From the NCBI GenBank assembly GCA_947573605.1, contig CANPGM010000039.1, positions 1-33,138 of the forward strand: a DNA stretch of 33,138 nt, read 5' to 3'. Numbering within the stretch: the first letter of the stretch is position 1; each line of letters opens with the position of its first letter. The notes below the pieces were generated by a model. That model searched no databases. It saw only the letters and a program-made list of their open reading frames with translations, and had not been told where the DNA came from. The translations under genes and the position numbers were made by a program. Source of the DNA: an uncultured Roseburia sp. Lineage in GTDB: Bacteria; Bacillota; Clostridia; Lachnospirales; Lachnospiraceae. Of this stretch, positions 16,455 through 25,650 are shown one piece after another.

Positions 16455-18023
16455 TTAATAACCAATGTAGTTTAACGGGTCTACCGCAACGCCGTCTACA
16501 TATATTTCAAAATGAACGTGCGGCCCCGTCGAACGACCGGTATTACCGCTTAACGCAATTGTTTCTCCCTGTTCCACAGACTGACCCGCGCTTACCAAAA
16601 GCTTACTGCAATGCGCGTATCGCGTCATTTTCCCGTCGGGATGGCTGATAACGACATTATAGCCATAACCGCCGTTATAGTTTGCACTTAAAACCGTACC
16701 TGCGCTTGAAGCAAATACAATCGTTCCCACCGGGCAGGCAATATCCACTCCCTTATGCAGCCTTCCCCAGCGATATCCGAAATTAGAGGATTTATATCCG
16801 CCGATTAACGGTCTGATGTAAGTCGGAGGCGTAATGGTTCCCCGTTCAATTACAGCAGGCTTTGACTCCACGATAATTCTTTCATGAATCATCTCGCGTC
16901 CGACTTCATATCCGTTTTCGAAAGTAACAATATCATTTCGCTCTCTGTATCCGGTCGTTCCTTCGTCATGAACGACCTCCTTTGTCGTATACCAGGTATC
17001 GTTTTCAATAATCACCGGGTCCGCGTTATAGTCCTCATCATACACGACACCCGTCTGAATCCGCATCCGCAAATCCGGCTCCGGTACCGCAATAATCAGC
17101 TCATCTCCCGGCCAGATTGTCACATCTGCGTTTTCCAGGCCGTTCAGCTTTACGATAGACGCTACCGTCGTTTCATGATCCAGCGCGATTACTGAGAGAC
17201 AGTCTCCACTCTCTACTACATATATTTTATTCGTTTCCTTTTCTTTTGTTACTTCTGCAACCGCATCTTTTACATCCGCTAATTCTTCGGGAGCAAGCGC
17301 ACGTTCATAGACCTCAATTTTTTCCATAAACTCCATAGAAAGCAGGCCCATCTGATATTCGTTCCCGGAATCTCCCGTATCAGGGTTCGCCTGTGCATAT
17401 TCCATACTCTGCATGAGCGCTCTGCAGGCGCCCGATACGATATGATCCGCAGCGGATTCCTCCGGAATCGCTTCCGTTTTTTCTCTGCTTTTAGTTTCTG
17501 CCAGATACGCCGTCAAAATACCTGTAATATGACCTTTTTCCTTTGAAATTTCTGGAATAAACTGATGATCCGGATCTGCCTCCGCTTTTACCGCTTCAAA
17601 AAAACCGATTGCTTCGTTAAGATCGGTAAAATTTGCATGAAATCCCTCAATCGCTACCGAACAGCCTTTCGCGTCTTTGGGAATAACGGATTCTTTCAGC
17701 TTTTCGCTAAGCTGCGCCGCCGCGTCTTCCTCGGCCGTCAACGGAACAAACCATTCGTCTGACGCTTCAAACGAAACGTCATATTCCATATAGAGCGGCT
17801 TGTCGTCCGCAAGCGCCAAAGCCCGCCGCTCCTGCTGCAGCAGCCGCCTGACGTCGACGCTCTCCTTAACGCAGCAGAGTTCCTCCCCATTAAAATAAAT
17901 TCTTAAAAATGACCCTCCCAGGTTATACCATTGTGAGACGGCTCCGACCGCCGCAAACAAAAGCAGCGCAAGCAAAGCGCCGATTTCTGCCGCCGTTTTC
18001 ACCGAAATCTTTATTTTCTGCAT
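16455..18023 (-). CDS. LysM-G5-M23 peptidoglycan endopeptidase
   Basis: A 522-residue membrane-anchored or exported wall hydrolase. An N-terminal signal/anchor segment (about residues 10-30, IGALLALLLFAAVGAVS) is followed by an uncharacterised 230-residue region, a LysM domain (267-314, YVVESGDCLSVIALDHETTV), a G5-like domain (about 315-396) and an M23 peptidase (410-520). The zinc site is complete: H423 and D427 in LHKGVDIA, H470 in RYAHCS and the HVHFE pair near 502-504. Such LysM-G5-M23 proteins cleave peptide cross-links and many act during growth or sporulation. The ATG at 18023 has AAGGA eight bases upstream; the longer frame to 18059 lacks one. Confidence 0.88.
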   Translation of the reverse strand: MQKIKISVKTAAEIGALLALLLFAAVGAVSQWYNLGGSFLRIYFNGEELCCVKESVDVRRLLQQERRALALADDKPLYMEYDVSFEASDEWFVPLTAEEDAAAQLSEKLKESVIPKDAKGCSVAIEGFHANFTDLNEAIGFFEAVKAEADPDHQFIPEISKEKGHITGILTAYLAETKSREKTEAIPEESAADHIVSGACRALMQSMEYAQANPDTGDSGNEYQMGLLSMEFMEKIEVYERALAPEELADVKDAVAEVTKEKETNKIYVVESGDCLSVIALDHETTVASIVKLNGLENADVTIWPGDELIIAVPEPDLRMRIQTGVVYDEDYNADPVIIENDTWYTTKEVVHDEGTTGYRERNDIVTFENGYEVGREMIHERIIVESKPAVIERGTITPPTYIRPLIGGYKSSNFGYRWGRLHKGVDIACPVGTIVFASSAGTVLSANYNGGYGYNVVISHPDGKMTRYAHCSKLLVSAGQSVEQGETIALSGNTGRSTGPHVHFEIYVDGVAVDPLNYIGY

Positions 18024-18085
18024 GTAATTTATCCTTATTCTATTTCCTCTGTCAGTCAAAATCCGACATTTTTATCCGTTTTATT

Positions 18086-18114
18086 AGAATAGCACATTTC
18101 CCCGAAAACTACAA
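18086..18114 (-). promoter_or_regulatory. Putative promoter of the M23 peptidase gene
   Basis: TTGTAG (18109-18114) and TATTCT (18086-18091) with a 17-base spacer on the minus strand, just past the terminator of the upstream prsA-like gene. Confidence 0.5.
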
Positions 18115-18120
18115 TAACTT

Positions 18121-18147
18121 AAAAAAGAATCCGGTTTGGCCGGATTC
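18121..18147 (-). terminator. Terminator of the PrsA-like lipoprotein gene
   Basis: An 8-bp hairpin (GAATCCGG 18127-18134 with CCGGATTC 18140-18147) followed by six T on the minus strand, 20 bases past the stop codon. Confidence 0.88.
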
Positions 18148-18167
18148 TTCTTAAGCTTATACTGCAT

Positions 18168-19280
18168 TTACTTTTCTGTTCCTTCCGTCCCGGCTTCGCT
18201 CTCCGTTTCCGAAGATTCCTCCGTTCCGGCTTCACTCTCCGTTTCCGTACCGTTCCCGCTTTCGGTCTCCGATTCCGGAAGTACGGAAGTAAAGAGATTG
18301 TCAAACTTTACTTTTGCCCATACTTTTTCATTCAGCACCCATTCGGTTTTTTCTTTCCATCCGGAAAGCGTCTCCGTGTATAAATCGTTCCGGCGCTTTT
18401 CGATGATTGTTTCCCTGTGCTTTTCCGTCTCCTCTTTATCCGTTACCTTATCTACGCGAAGAATATAATAGCTGTCCTCCGTTTCGATAAGATCCGTAAG
18501 TTCGCCGTCTTTTTTTACGCTTCGAAGCGCTTCAAGCACTTCTTCGCCGGGACTCGTGGAATCCGGAGAAAAGGTCCCGGTATTTACGGTATAGCTGTAG
18601 CTCTCCGCCGCCGCTTCAAGCGTATCATCTTTTACTTCTTTATAAAAATCCGAAACGGTTTCTGCAAGCCCTTCCTTCTGTTCTTCCGTATACTCCGCCT
18701 GCTTTCCGTTCTCATCCGTATAATTGTTTCGGTCGATGCGCACATAGCTGTACGTACCGGTATTCGCTTCCTCGTCGCTGACCTCGGTATCCGCGCCATC
18801 CATAACGGCTGCGCGCACCTTATTCCGGATTGTCAAAAGCTCTAAATACTCCTCGACAATTTCCTGCGTTGCACCCATTGCCTTAAGCGCTTTGTCGGTA
18901 TTGGCTTCCATAAACGACGACGACGCATTTTGAATCGCTGTCTTTTCCTCCTCGGTAAGCGCCGCGCCGTATTCGTCAGCATGCAGTTTGATTGTATAAA
19001 GATCCTGTATCGTTTCTATGATTCGTTCCTTTACGCTGTCTTCTAACGTGCTGCCGCTTCCGAACATATCCGCAGACCATACGTCCTCTCCGTAGTACGC
19101 CACATAAAAATCATCCGAGCCTGCCTGTTCGAGCCGGGCCGCAAAATTGGCCACTCCTACCGTAATCTCTTCCCCGTTTAATGTCGCAACAGCCGCGTTC
19201 TGATCCAGACCGCATCCCGTTAACATCGATATTGTCAATGCTCCGCTCAAAAGCAGAGCCGCCATTCGTTTTCCTTTCAT
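18168..19280 (-). CDS. PrsA/SurA-like foldase lipoprotein
   Basis: A 370-residue exported lipoprotein resembling SurA_N/parvulin foldases, which help secreted proteins fold outside the membrane. The signal peptide (KRMAALLLSGALTISMLTGC) ends in a lipobox with Cys23. A SurA_N-like helical region follows (VATLNGEEITVGVANFAARLEQ onward), then a parvulin-like region at about 170-300 (SYVRIDRNNYTDENG, DSYYILRVDKVTDKEE). Key parvulin His residues are not evident, so it may be a chaperone without isomerase activity. The last 35 residues are a Ser/Glu/Thr/Gly repeat tail. AGAGG precedes the chosen ATG; the frame stays open to 19364 without similarity. It follows mfd, as in many Clostridia. Confidence 0.8.
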   Translation of the reverse strand: MKGKRMAALLLSGALTISMLTGCGLDQNAAVATLNGEEITVGVANFAARLEQAGSDDFYVAYYGEDVWSADMFGSGSTLEDSVKERIIETIQDLYTIKLHADEYGAALTEEEKTAIQNASSSFMEANTDKALKAMGATQEIVEEYLELLTIRNKVRAAVMDGADTEVSDEEANTGTYSYVRIDRNNYTDENGKQAEYTEEQKEGLAETVSDFYKEVKDDTLEAAAESYSYTVNTGTFSPDSTSPGEEVLEALRSVKKDGELTDLIETEDSYYILRVDKVTDKEETEKHRETIIEKRRNDLYTETLSGWKEKTEWVLNEKVWAKVKFDNLFTSVLPESETESGNGTETESEAGTEESSETESEAGTEGTEK

Positions 19281-19335
19281 TTTTCCTCTCCATTCCGCCG
19301 CTGATACGGCTTTTATCGAAAATAATGCCTGTACT

Positions 19336-19364
19336 ATTATAGTGCAATTTCCTGCAGGCCGCAA
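19336..19364 (-). promoter_or_regulatory. Promoter of the PrsA-like gene
   Basis: TTGCGG (19359-19364) and TATAAT (19336-19341), spacer 17, on the minus strand in the mfd-prsA intergenic region. It would let prsA be expressed apart from mfd. Confidence 0.6.
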
Positions 19365-19393
19365 GATTTTTCACTGTTTTTTCACAGTTTTTT

Positions 19394-22300
19394 TCATTTT
19401 CCGCCGCAATCCGGCTGTTTTAATAAGAGCGCCTGCATATCCCGCAGGAATTTTTCCAGCAATTCAAGTGGATTACAGTTCTTCTCCCTGGTATTCTTCC
19501 TCAAAAAATACGTAAAATACGGCGCTTTCAAATCCGCCGTAAATTTCAGATTTGTTCCGTAGGAAGCGATCAGGCCGGGAATCCCCGCTGCGTCGATTCT
19601 GGCCTTTTCATACAGGGTAAAGCGAATCGTATCGCCTTTCTGCACTACATCCGTAAAGCACACGCTATGCGCCATAGATTTGATTTTAGCGATATAAAGC
19701 AGATTTTCCACGGATTTCGGCGGATCTCCGAAACGGTCGATCAGTTCCTCCAACATTTCTTCCGTCTCTTCTTCTGTTTCAATTCCGGCAATCCGCTTAT
19801 AGATATCCAGCTTCTGATATTCGTTCGGAATATATCCCATCGGAATAAAAGCGTCGATATCAATGTCAATCGACGTATCGAAATTCTCTTCTACCGCCAT
19901 TCCTCTCGCTTCTTTTACCGCTTCGTTTAACATCTTACAGTACAAATCGTAACCGACCGCTTCCATGTGTCCGTGCTGCTGTGCGCCAAGCAGATTTCCG
20001 GCGCCTCTGATTTCCAAATCACGCATGGCGATTTTAAAGCCGCTGCCAAGCTCCGTATATTCCCGGATCGCCGCCAGACGTTTTTCCGCAATCTCCTTTA
20101 ACATTTTATCCCTTTTGTACATCAGAAAGGCGTAGGCCGTCCGGTTCGAGCGGCCGACACGGCCGCGGAGCTGGTAAAGCTGCGATAAGCCCATGTTATC
20201 CGCATCATGAATAATCATTGTATTGACGTTGGAAATATCAAGTCCGGTCTCTATGATTGTCGTCGATACAAGAACGTCTATTTCCCCGTTGATAAAGCGA
20301 TACATAATATTTTCAAGTTCTGTCTCTCTCATCTGCCCATGCGCATACGCCACGTTGGCCTCTGGCAGAAAAGATGCGATTTTCGTCGCCACATCTGCAA
20401 TTTCCTTTACGCGGTTATAAACGTAATACGCCTGTCCCCCGCGGGCCAGCTCCCTTTGGATGGCCTCTCTGACGAGCTCCTCGTTATACTCCATAACGTA
20501 GGTCTGAATCGGAATGCGGTCCATCGGAGGCTCTTCTAACACGCTCATATCGCGGATACCGATTAAACTCATATGGAGCGTTCGCGGTATCGGCGTCGCC
20601 GTCAGTGTTAAGACGTCAATGTCGTTTTTTATCTGTTTTATTTTTTCCTTATGCGTTACGCCGAAGCGCTGTTCCTCGTCGATAATCAAAAGCCCCAGAT
20701 CCTTGAATACCACGTCCTTCGACAGAAGACGATGTGTTCCGATTACGATATCTGTCCGGCCCTTTTTTAAATTCTCCACCGTCTTTTTCTGCTCCGTCGC
20801 CGAACGAAACCGGCAAAGAAGTTCCACATTTACGGGAAAATCTTTCATCCGCTGCACGAAGTTATTGTAATGCTGCTGCGCCAAAATTGTGGTGGGCACC
20901 AAAAAGGCTGCCTGTTTCCCGTCCTGCACTGCTTTAAATGCGGCTCTGATTGCAATTTCCGTCTTTCCGTAACCGACGTCCCCGCAAATCAGGCGATCCA
21001 TAATTTTCGTGCTTTCCATGTCCTTTTTCGTCGCTTCAATAGCAAGCTCCTGATCTTCGGTTTCTTCAAACGGAAACATTTCCTCAAACTCACGCTGCCA
21101 GACCGTATCCGGTCCGTAAGCAAAACCCTTTTTGCTCTGTCTTGCGGCATAAAGCTGAACCAGTTCTCCGGCGATTTCTTTAACGGCTCCACGCACCCTT
21201 GTTTTCGTTTTATTCCATTCCTGGCCTCCGAGCTTATTCAGCTTGGGCTTTTTCGCATCCGCTCCGGCATATTTCTGCAGCAGTTCCAGCTGCGTTGCCA
21301 GAATATAGAGATTCCCGCCCCCGGCATACTCGATTTTAATGTAATCTTTTATGGTTTTGTCTACTTCAATTTTTTCGATGCCGCGGTAAATCCCCAGTCC
21401 GTGATTTTCATGTACCACGTAATCGCCAATGCTTAATTCCGTAAAACCGGCTATTTTTTCGCCTTCGTATACCTGCCTGCGTTTCTTCTTTTTCTTTTCT
21501 CCCCCGAAAATATCGCTTTCCGAAATCACGACGAATTTCACATCGGGGTATTCGTAGCCTCTTTTTACTTTTCCGTAGCCCGTCATGATTTCTCCGGGCT
21601 TTACCTCCCGTTTGAAATCCTCCGCATAGAAGGCGCTTAACCCCTCGTCCATCAGATCCTGGGCCAGCCGTTTTGCTCTCGTCCTTGAGCTGGAAAGTAA
21701 AATCATCCGATAATCTCTTTTTTTGTACCCCGTTAAATCTTTCACAAGGAGTTCAAAACTGTTGTTATAGGGATTGACTGTTTTGGTGCGAATGCTGATA
21801 TGCTCTTTTATATTAAGCCGGCTGTTTTTCACGTCGAGCGCCGTCAACGCTACGCACTTCATATTTTCCGCCTTACCGAGTATCTCCCTGCAGGAAATCA
21901 GTTCGCGCATCTGCCCCGGCAGAATATAGCCTTTTTCCAGCCTCTGTTTCATGCTTTCGGAAAATTCCGTTTCCGTAGCCGCTCCGCGCTCGATTGTACG
22001 CGACGTCTCGTCCAGAAAGAGAATCGTATCCTTCTTCTGAAAATAATCCAGAAGCGAAACGCGCTCTTCGCAAAAATAAGACAGCCATGCGTCAAGTCCC
22101 GCCGTCTGTCCGTATTCCCGCACCGCCTCTGCAATCTGCTCCGCTGCGGTTTTAATGCGGTATGCTTCTTCTGTTTTCATTTCTCTTCGGAATTTTTCGG
22201 ATGCTTTCTGCGCCTCCTTTAAAATCCGTTCCGTTCCGTTTCTCCGTTCTTCTTCGGTCAGCACAAGCTCGCAGGCCGGATAAATATGAACCGTCTCCAA

Positions 22301-22942
22301 ATTCTCAATTGAGCGCTGGCTTTCCGGATCAAAGGAACGAATCGAATCCACCTCGTCCCCCCAGAGTTCGATGCGGAACGGATTTTCCTCAGTCAGCGGG
22401 AAAATATCTACAATGCCGCCGCGGACGGAAAATTCTCCTCTTGTCTGCGCCTGAAAATTTTTCTCATAGCCCAGTTCCGTCAAATGTCTGGTAAGCCCGT
22501 CAAGCTGCAGTTCGTCGCCGGCCGAAATCTTAATGACTGCCTGAATAAATTTTTCGGGAACGGGCATCGGGTTCATTAACCCGTCAAATGTCGTAATAAC
22601 GGTACATTCCTGTTCCTCCGCCATCATTTTCAACGCATTGATCCGCTCCGCCGTCAGAACGTTCCCCCTTATGTCGGATTGATAAAACAGGATGTCTTTC
22701 GCAGGATAATAAGCGGTCCGTCTGTCAAAAAACAGATACTCCTCATAGAGTTCTTTCGCTTTCTGCTCATGAAACGTAACAATAATTCTGTGCTTATAAT
22801 CATTGCCGCAGTTGTAAATCACATGCGGCTTTACCGCATCAATACATCCCGATACCTGAATCACACCGGAAGTTTCTTCCAGTATTCCCCGTAATCTTTC
22901 ATAGCTCTGCAGATCCTGCACAGGCTTTGTGAATGCTATCAC
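19394..22942 (-). CDS. mfd: Transcription-repair coupling factor Mfd
   Basis: A 1182-residue ATP-dependent translocase that removes RNA polymerase stalled at DNA lesions and recruits UvrA. Order of domains: UvrB-like N-terminal region (1 to about 330), RNA polymerase interaction domain (about 490-560, GDYVVHENHGLGIYRGIEKI), superfamily 2 helicase motor with Walker A GDVGYGKTE (about 655), DEEQ box LLIIDEEQRFG, motif III TLTATPIPRTL and motif VI QLRGRVGRSNR, the RAGNL translocation motif region (IRGAGNLLGAQQHGH) and the TRCF C-terminal domain (DIDAFIPMGYIPNEYQK). The start is GTG and overlaps the pth stop (GTGA); AAGGAG lies eight bases upstream inside pth, so the two are coupled. Confidence 0.97.
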   Translation of the reverse strand: MIAFTKPVQDLQSYERLRGILEETSGVIQVSGCIDAVKPHVIYNCGNDYKHRIIVTFHEQKAKELYEEYLFFDRRTAYYPAKDILFYQSDIRGNVLTAERINALKMMAEEQECTVITTFDGLMNPMPVPEKFIQAVIKISAGDELQLDGLTRHLTELGYEKNFQAQTRGEFSVRGGIVDIFPLTEENPFRIELWGDEVDSIRSFDPESQRSIENLETVHIYPACELVLTEEERRNGTERILKEAQKASEKFRREMKTEEAYRIKTAAEQIAEAVREYGQTAGLDAWLSYFCEERVSLLDYFQKKDTILFLDETSRTIERGAATETEFSESMKQRLEKGYILPGQMRELISCREILGKAENMKCVALTALDVKNSRLNIKEHISIRTKTVNPYNNSFELLVKDLTGYKKRDYRMILLSSSRTRAKRLAQDLMDEGLSAFYAEDFKREVKPGEIMTGYGKVKRGYEYPDVKFVVISESDIFGGEKKKKKRRQVYEGEKIAGFTELSIGDYVVHENHGLGIYRGIEKIEVDKTIKDYIKIEYAGGGNLYILATQLELLQKYAGADAKKPKLNKLGGQEWNKTKTRVRGAVKEIAGELVQLYAARQSKKGFAYGPDTVWQREFEEMFPFEETEDQELAIEATKKDMESTKIMDRLICGDVGYGKTEIAIRAAFKAVQDGKQAAFLVPTTILAQQHYNNFVQRMKDFPVNVELLCRFRSATEQKKTVENLKKGRTDIVIGTHRLLSKDVVFKDLGLLIIDEEQRFGVTHKEKIKQIKNDIDVLTLTATPIPRTLHMSLIGIRDMSVLEEPPMDRIPIQTYVMEYNEELVREAIQRELARGGQAYYVYNRVKEIADVATKIASFLPEANVAYAHGQMRETELENIMYRFINGEIDVLVSTTIIETGLDISNVNTMIIHDADNMGLSQLYQLRGRVGRSNRTAYAFLMYKRDKMLKEIAEKRLAAIREYTELGSGFKIAMRDLEIRGAGNLLGAQQHGHMEAVGYDLYCKMLNEAVKEARGMAVEENFDTSIDIDIDAFIPMGYIPNEYQKLDIYKRIAGIETEEETEEMLEELIDRFGDPPKSVENLLYIAKIKSMAHSVCFTDVVQKGDTIRFTLYEKARIDAAGIPGLIASYGTNLKFTADLKAPYFTYFLRKNTREKNCNPLELLEKFLRDMQALLLKQPDCGGK

Positions 22943-23520
22943 GTCATCGACTCCTTTTTATTATTGTAATCATTCATGGCCTTATCCGCTTGCCCGACTG
23001 CCATCAGTCCCGCTGCCGACACCGCCTGTTCAATCGCTTCGTCAACCCGCTTTCTGTCCTCTTTTGCGAATCTTCCAAGCACATAATCCGCAAGATCCCA
23101 GTCCTTTGGTTTCTCTCCCACCCCGACTTTGATACGCATAAAGTTCTGCGTTCCGATCATTGAAATAATGTTCTTGATACCGTTGTGCCCTCCGGCGCTT
23201 CCTTTTTTACGGATACGTATTCTGCCCGGCGCAAGACTGATATCGTCATAGATTACCAGCAGTTCCGTTTCAGGATCAAGTTTATAATAACCAAGCAGCG
23301 CCGCTACGCTCTCTCCGCTTAAATTCATAAAAGTCTGCGGCTTAGCCAAAACGGTTTTCACGCCTTCTATCACGCCTTTGCCGCAGAGCGCTTTCTGTTT
23401 TTTTTCACTGACACTGATATTATATTTTTCCGCCAGCGCGTCAATGACATCAAAACCGACATTATGTCTGGTTTTTTCATACTGCCTGGTCGGATTTCCA
23501 AGTCCTACAATTAAAAACAT
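22939..23520 (-). CDS. pth: Peptidyl-tRNA hydrolase
   Basis: A 193-residue Pth1 enzyme releasing tRNA from peptidyl-tRNA that drops off ribosomes. It starts MFLIVGLGNPTRQYEKTRHN with the catalytic His in TRHNVGFDVID, and has FMNLSGESV (about residues 65-73), the IYDDISLAPGRIRIRKKGSAGG stretch with the catalytic Asp (quoted in part) and GHNGIKNII. Length is normal. It overlaps the end of the glmU-like gene by 10 bases and the start of mfd by 3-4 bases, a fully coupled glmU-pth-mfd operon like that of Firmicutes. Confidence 0.95.
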   Translation of the reverse strand: MFLIVGLGNPTRQYEKTRHNVGFDVIDALAEKYNISVSEKKQKALCGKGVIEGVKTVLAKPQTFMNLSGESVAALLGYYKLDPETELLVIYDDISLAPGRIRIRKKGSAGGHNGIKNIISMIGTQNFMRIKVGVGEKPKDWDLADYVLGRFAKEDRKRVDEAIEQAVSAAGLMAVGQADKAMNDYNNKKESMT

Positions 23521-24260
23521 CCCGCTGCTTTCCTTTTTCGTATAATCTCTGCGGCTGCGGCGAGCTGCGCGCCGTCATTTACACCTGTGATATCCTCTGC
23601 CGAATCCAATACAAATGCATCGGCTGTCAGCCCTTTCTTCCTTATAATTGTCAGCGTATCCGGCAGATAATATTCGCCCTGGGCATTATTCGGCGTTAGT
23701 TTTTCAAGCGCTTCTTTCAACTCTGCGGTATCAAAAATATACATGCCGGAATTGACTTCTGTAGAAAGAAGTTCTTCCTCATTCGCGTCTTTCTGTTCTA
23801 CACTTTTAACAAAATTCCCTTTCTCATCGCGGATAATCCTGCCGTATCCGTACGGGTCGTCCGTCTTTGCAGAAAGCACGGTAACGGTATTGTTGTGTTT
23901 TCTGTGATGCTCCGTCAGCTTTTTAATGGTCGCCGCCGTAATTAAGGGCGTGTCGCCGAAAAGAATCAGCGTTTCGCCTTCTCCGCCTAAGAAATCACCC
24001 GCACATTTTACCGCATGGCCGGTACCAAGCTGCTCCTCCTGAAGTGCAAACCGCACGTCTTTATGTGCGATCCCTTCTATTACCGTCTCATACTTATATC
24101 CGACAACAAGGCAGATTTCCTCCGCACCCGCGTCCGAAGCCGCATCGATCACGTAATCAACAAGGCATTTATCATCAATTTTATGCAGCACCTTCGGAAG
24201 GTCCGATTTCATCCGGGTTCCTTTTCCCGCTGCAAGTATCACTGCTTTAAGCGTACTCAT
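23511..24260 (-). CDS. GlmU-like UDP-GlcNAc pyrophosphorylase domain, no acetyltransferase domain
   Basis: A 249-residue nucleotidyltransferase equal to the N-terminal uridyltransferase half of GlmU, which forms UDP-GlcNAc from UTP and GlcNAc-1-phosphate. The signature AVILAAGKGTRMKSDLPKVLHK sits at residues 6-27 (partly quoted), with QLGTGHAVKC near 77-86, LFGDTPLI at 99-106, YGRIIRDE near 138 and VNSGMYIFD near 168. The left-handed beta-helix acetyltransferase half of normal GlmU (about 200 residues) is missing: the protein stops at KRKAAGCF, and the next gene already overlaps by 10 bases, so this is not a recent nonsense mutation. GGAGG six bases upstream supports the start. It lies where full-length glmU normally sits in related operons. 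Confidence 0.85.
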   Translation of the reverse strand: MSTLKAVILAAGKGTRMKSDLPKVLHKIDDKCLVDYVIDAASDAGAEEICLVVGYKYETVIEGIAHKDVRFALQEEQLGTGHAVKCAGDFLGGEGETLILFGDTPLITAATIKKLTEHHRKHNNTVTVLSAKTDDPYGYGRIIRDEKGNFVKSVEQKDANEEELLSTEVNSGMYIFDTAELKEALEKLTPNNAQGEYYLPDTLTIIRKKGLTADAFVLDSAEDITGVNDGAQLAAAAEIIRKRKAAGCF

Positions 24261-24312
24261 TGCAATCCTCCATTTCTGCCTGACGCAAATCTATACCGAT
24301 ATTCTCTGTTCT

Positions 24313-24340
24313 ATTTTACAGGGAATTTAAAAAATTGCAA
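24313..24340 (-). promoter_or_regulatory. Putative promoter of glmU-pth-mfd
   Basis: TTGCAA (24335-24340) and TAAAAT (24313-24318) on the minus strand, spacer 16, about 53 bases before the glmU-like start. Confidence 0.5.
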
Positions 24341-24376
24341 GAAAAAAGGAGCTGTGGAGTAGTCCAGCCCCTTTTT
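24341..24376 (-). terminator. Terminator of the DUF3737 gene
   Basis: A bulged GC-rich hairpin (GGGGCTGG with CACAGCTCC on the minus strand) followed by six T, about 75 bases past the stop codon. Confidence 0.7.
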
Positions 24377-24450
24377 CCCTTTCTACATGTGAAGCATGAT
24401 TATGTTACTATCTTTTGCTTCCGTTCAATTGTACTACAAGTGGATTGAAA

Positions 24451-25350
24451 TTACAACATAAAATTATGATTCTTATTACATACTATATTTACATTATCCG
24501 GATTCATCTTATCCTTTTCTAAAATTACCGTTCCGATCTCATCCGCTCGAATAACGCCCCCGGCAGGGTTTTTCACGCTTTCCACCCGTCCTGTAAGATC
24601 GGCTTTTACCGTGGAAGATTCAAATGCAAGCGTCATATTCAATAATCTGCAGTTTTCTAACGTTAAGTTCTCGATATAGCACAATCCCTGTCTGCCTTCC
24701 AGGATGCAGTTTACAAACTTCAGATTTTTTGAATTCCATCCCAGGTATTCTCCGCAGACATAGGAATCGTATACCGTAACATTTTCACAATTCCAGAATG
24801 CATCTCTTGAAAGAAGTTTTGCATGACGGATTTCTGCATTTTTCACACCGTCAAAGGGATAGTTCCCTACGATTGTAAAGTCTTTTAGCGTCATATTTTG
24901 ACTGTTCATTGCAAAATAGTCTCCCCTTGCCGTGACATGCTCCAGTTCCACACCGTCGCAATTCCAAAAAGTTTCCGCCGCATTCGCAAAACAGACATTT
25001 CTAAGCGTTACGTTCCGGCACCGGCGAAAGTTTTTGGGCGCCTCTATTACGGTGTCCTCTGCAATTATATTTTCCGTATACCAGATACCGGCGCGTCCCA
25101 TTTCAAAAATGCTACAGTTTTTTAACACAATATCTTTGCTGTGCCACAGCGGATATTTCCATTTAAACATACTGCCGGTCAGCTCGATATCGCAGCTTGC
25201 TTTTAAAGGAGATTCCCCGTCTTCAAAAACCGTATCCACAATTTTTAAATGCTGCGCCTGAAAAAGCGCACGTTCTCCCGTGAGAATTTTCTGCCTGATT
25301 TCTGTTTTCTTCCCGCAATCTTTCGCTTCTTTTTTCTCCAAATCACTCAT
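24451..25350 (-). CDS. DUF3737 family right-handed beta-helix protein
   Basis: A 299-residue protein matching the DUF3737 family. No signal peptide or membrane segment is seen, so it should be cytoplasmic. From about residue 50 to the end it consists of irregular repeats of about 18-22 residues with the pattern xxLxNxxxxxxxxxFWxCxxVxLxx (for example ENVTVYDSYVCGEYLGWNSK and NVTLRNVCFANAAETFWNCD), the ladder expected of a right-handed beta-helix like that of pectate lyases. No catalytic set can be assigned, and the function of the family is unknown. The ATG at 25350 has GGGAGG nine bases upstream; a longer frame to 25419 looks non-coding. It is the last conserved gene before the decayed region. 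Confidence 0.8.
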   Translation of the reverse strand: MSDLEKKEAKDCGKKTEIRQKILTGERALFQAQHLKIVDTVFEDGESPLKASCDIELTGSMFKWKYPLWHSKDIVLKNCSIFEMGRAGIWYTENIIAEDTVIEAPKNFRRCRNVTLRNVCFANAAETFWNCDGVELEHVTARGDYFAMNSQNMTLKDFTIVGNYPFDGVKNAEIRHAKLLSRDAFWNCENVTVYDSYVCGEYLGWNSKNLKFVNCILEGRQGLCYIENLTLENCRLLNMTLAFESSTVKADLTGRVESVKNPAGGVIRADEIGTVILEKDKMNPDNVNIVCNKNHNFML

Positions 25351-25650
25351 TGCGCCGATCCTCCCAATTCCTTTCACTACCGAAATCCTTCTTCCATGCG
25401 ATGTATGACATGCCCGCATTATTTCGAATTGCTTACCCTATAGTTTTTTCATTCCCGGATTCGCTTATACCGGATAATTGCAAATAGATGGGCGTTTTTC
25501 ATATAAATAAGGCGCCAAAAAAGGATGCGTCAGATTCTGCAGAATTATGTTATGATAATGAGGTGTATAGTGTGAAAAATAAATTTATGTGAATTATTAT
25601 GTATTCGAATCTGCTTTATGCTAAAATACTACATGGAAACGGAGGTTAAA
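25351..25650. other. Intergenic region between divergent genes
   Basis: About 300 bases separate the DUF3737 gene from the unknown plus-strand gene. It must hold both promoters. A TATGATAAT at about 25550 and a TGCTAAAAT (extended -10-like) at about 25618 are possible plus-strand -10 boxes, but no good -35 was found. No RNA gene or repeat was seen. Confidence 0.4.
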
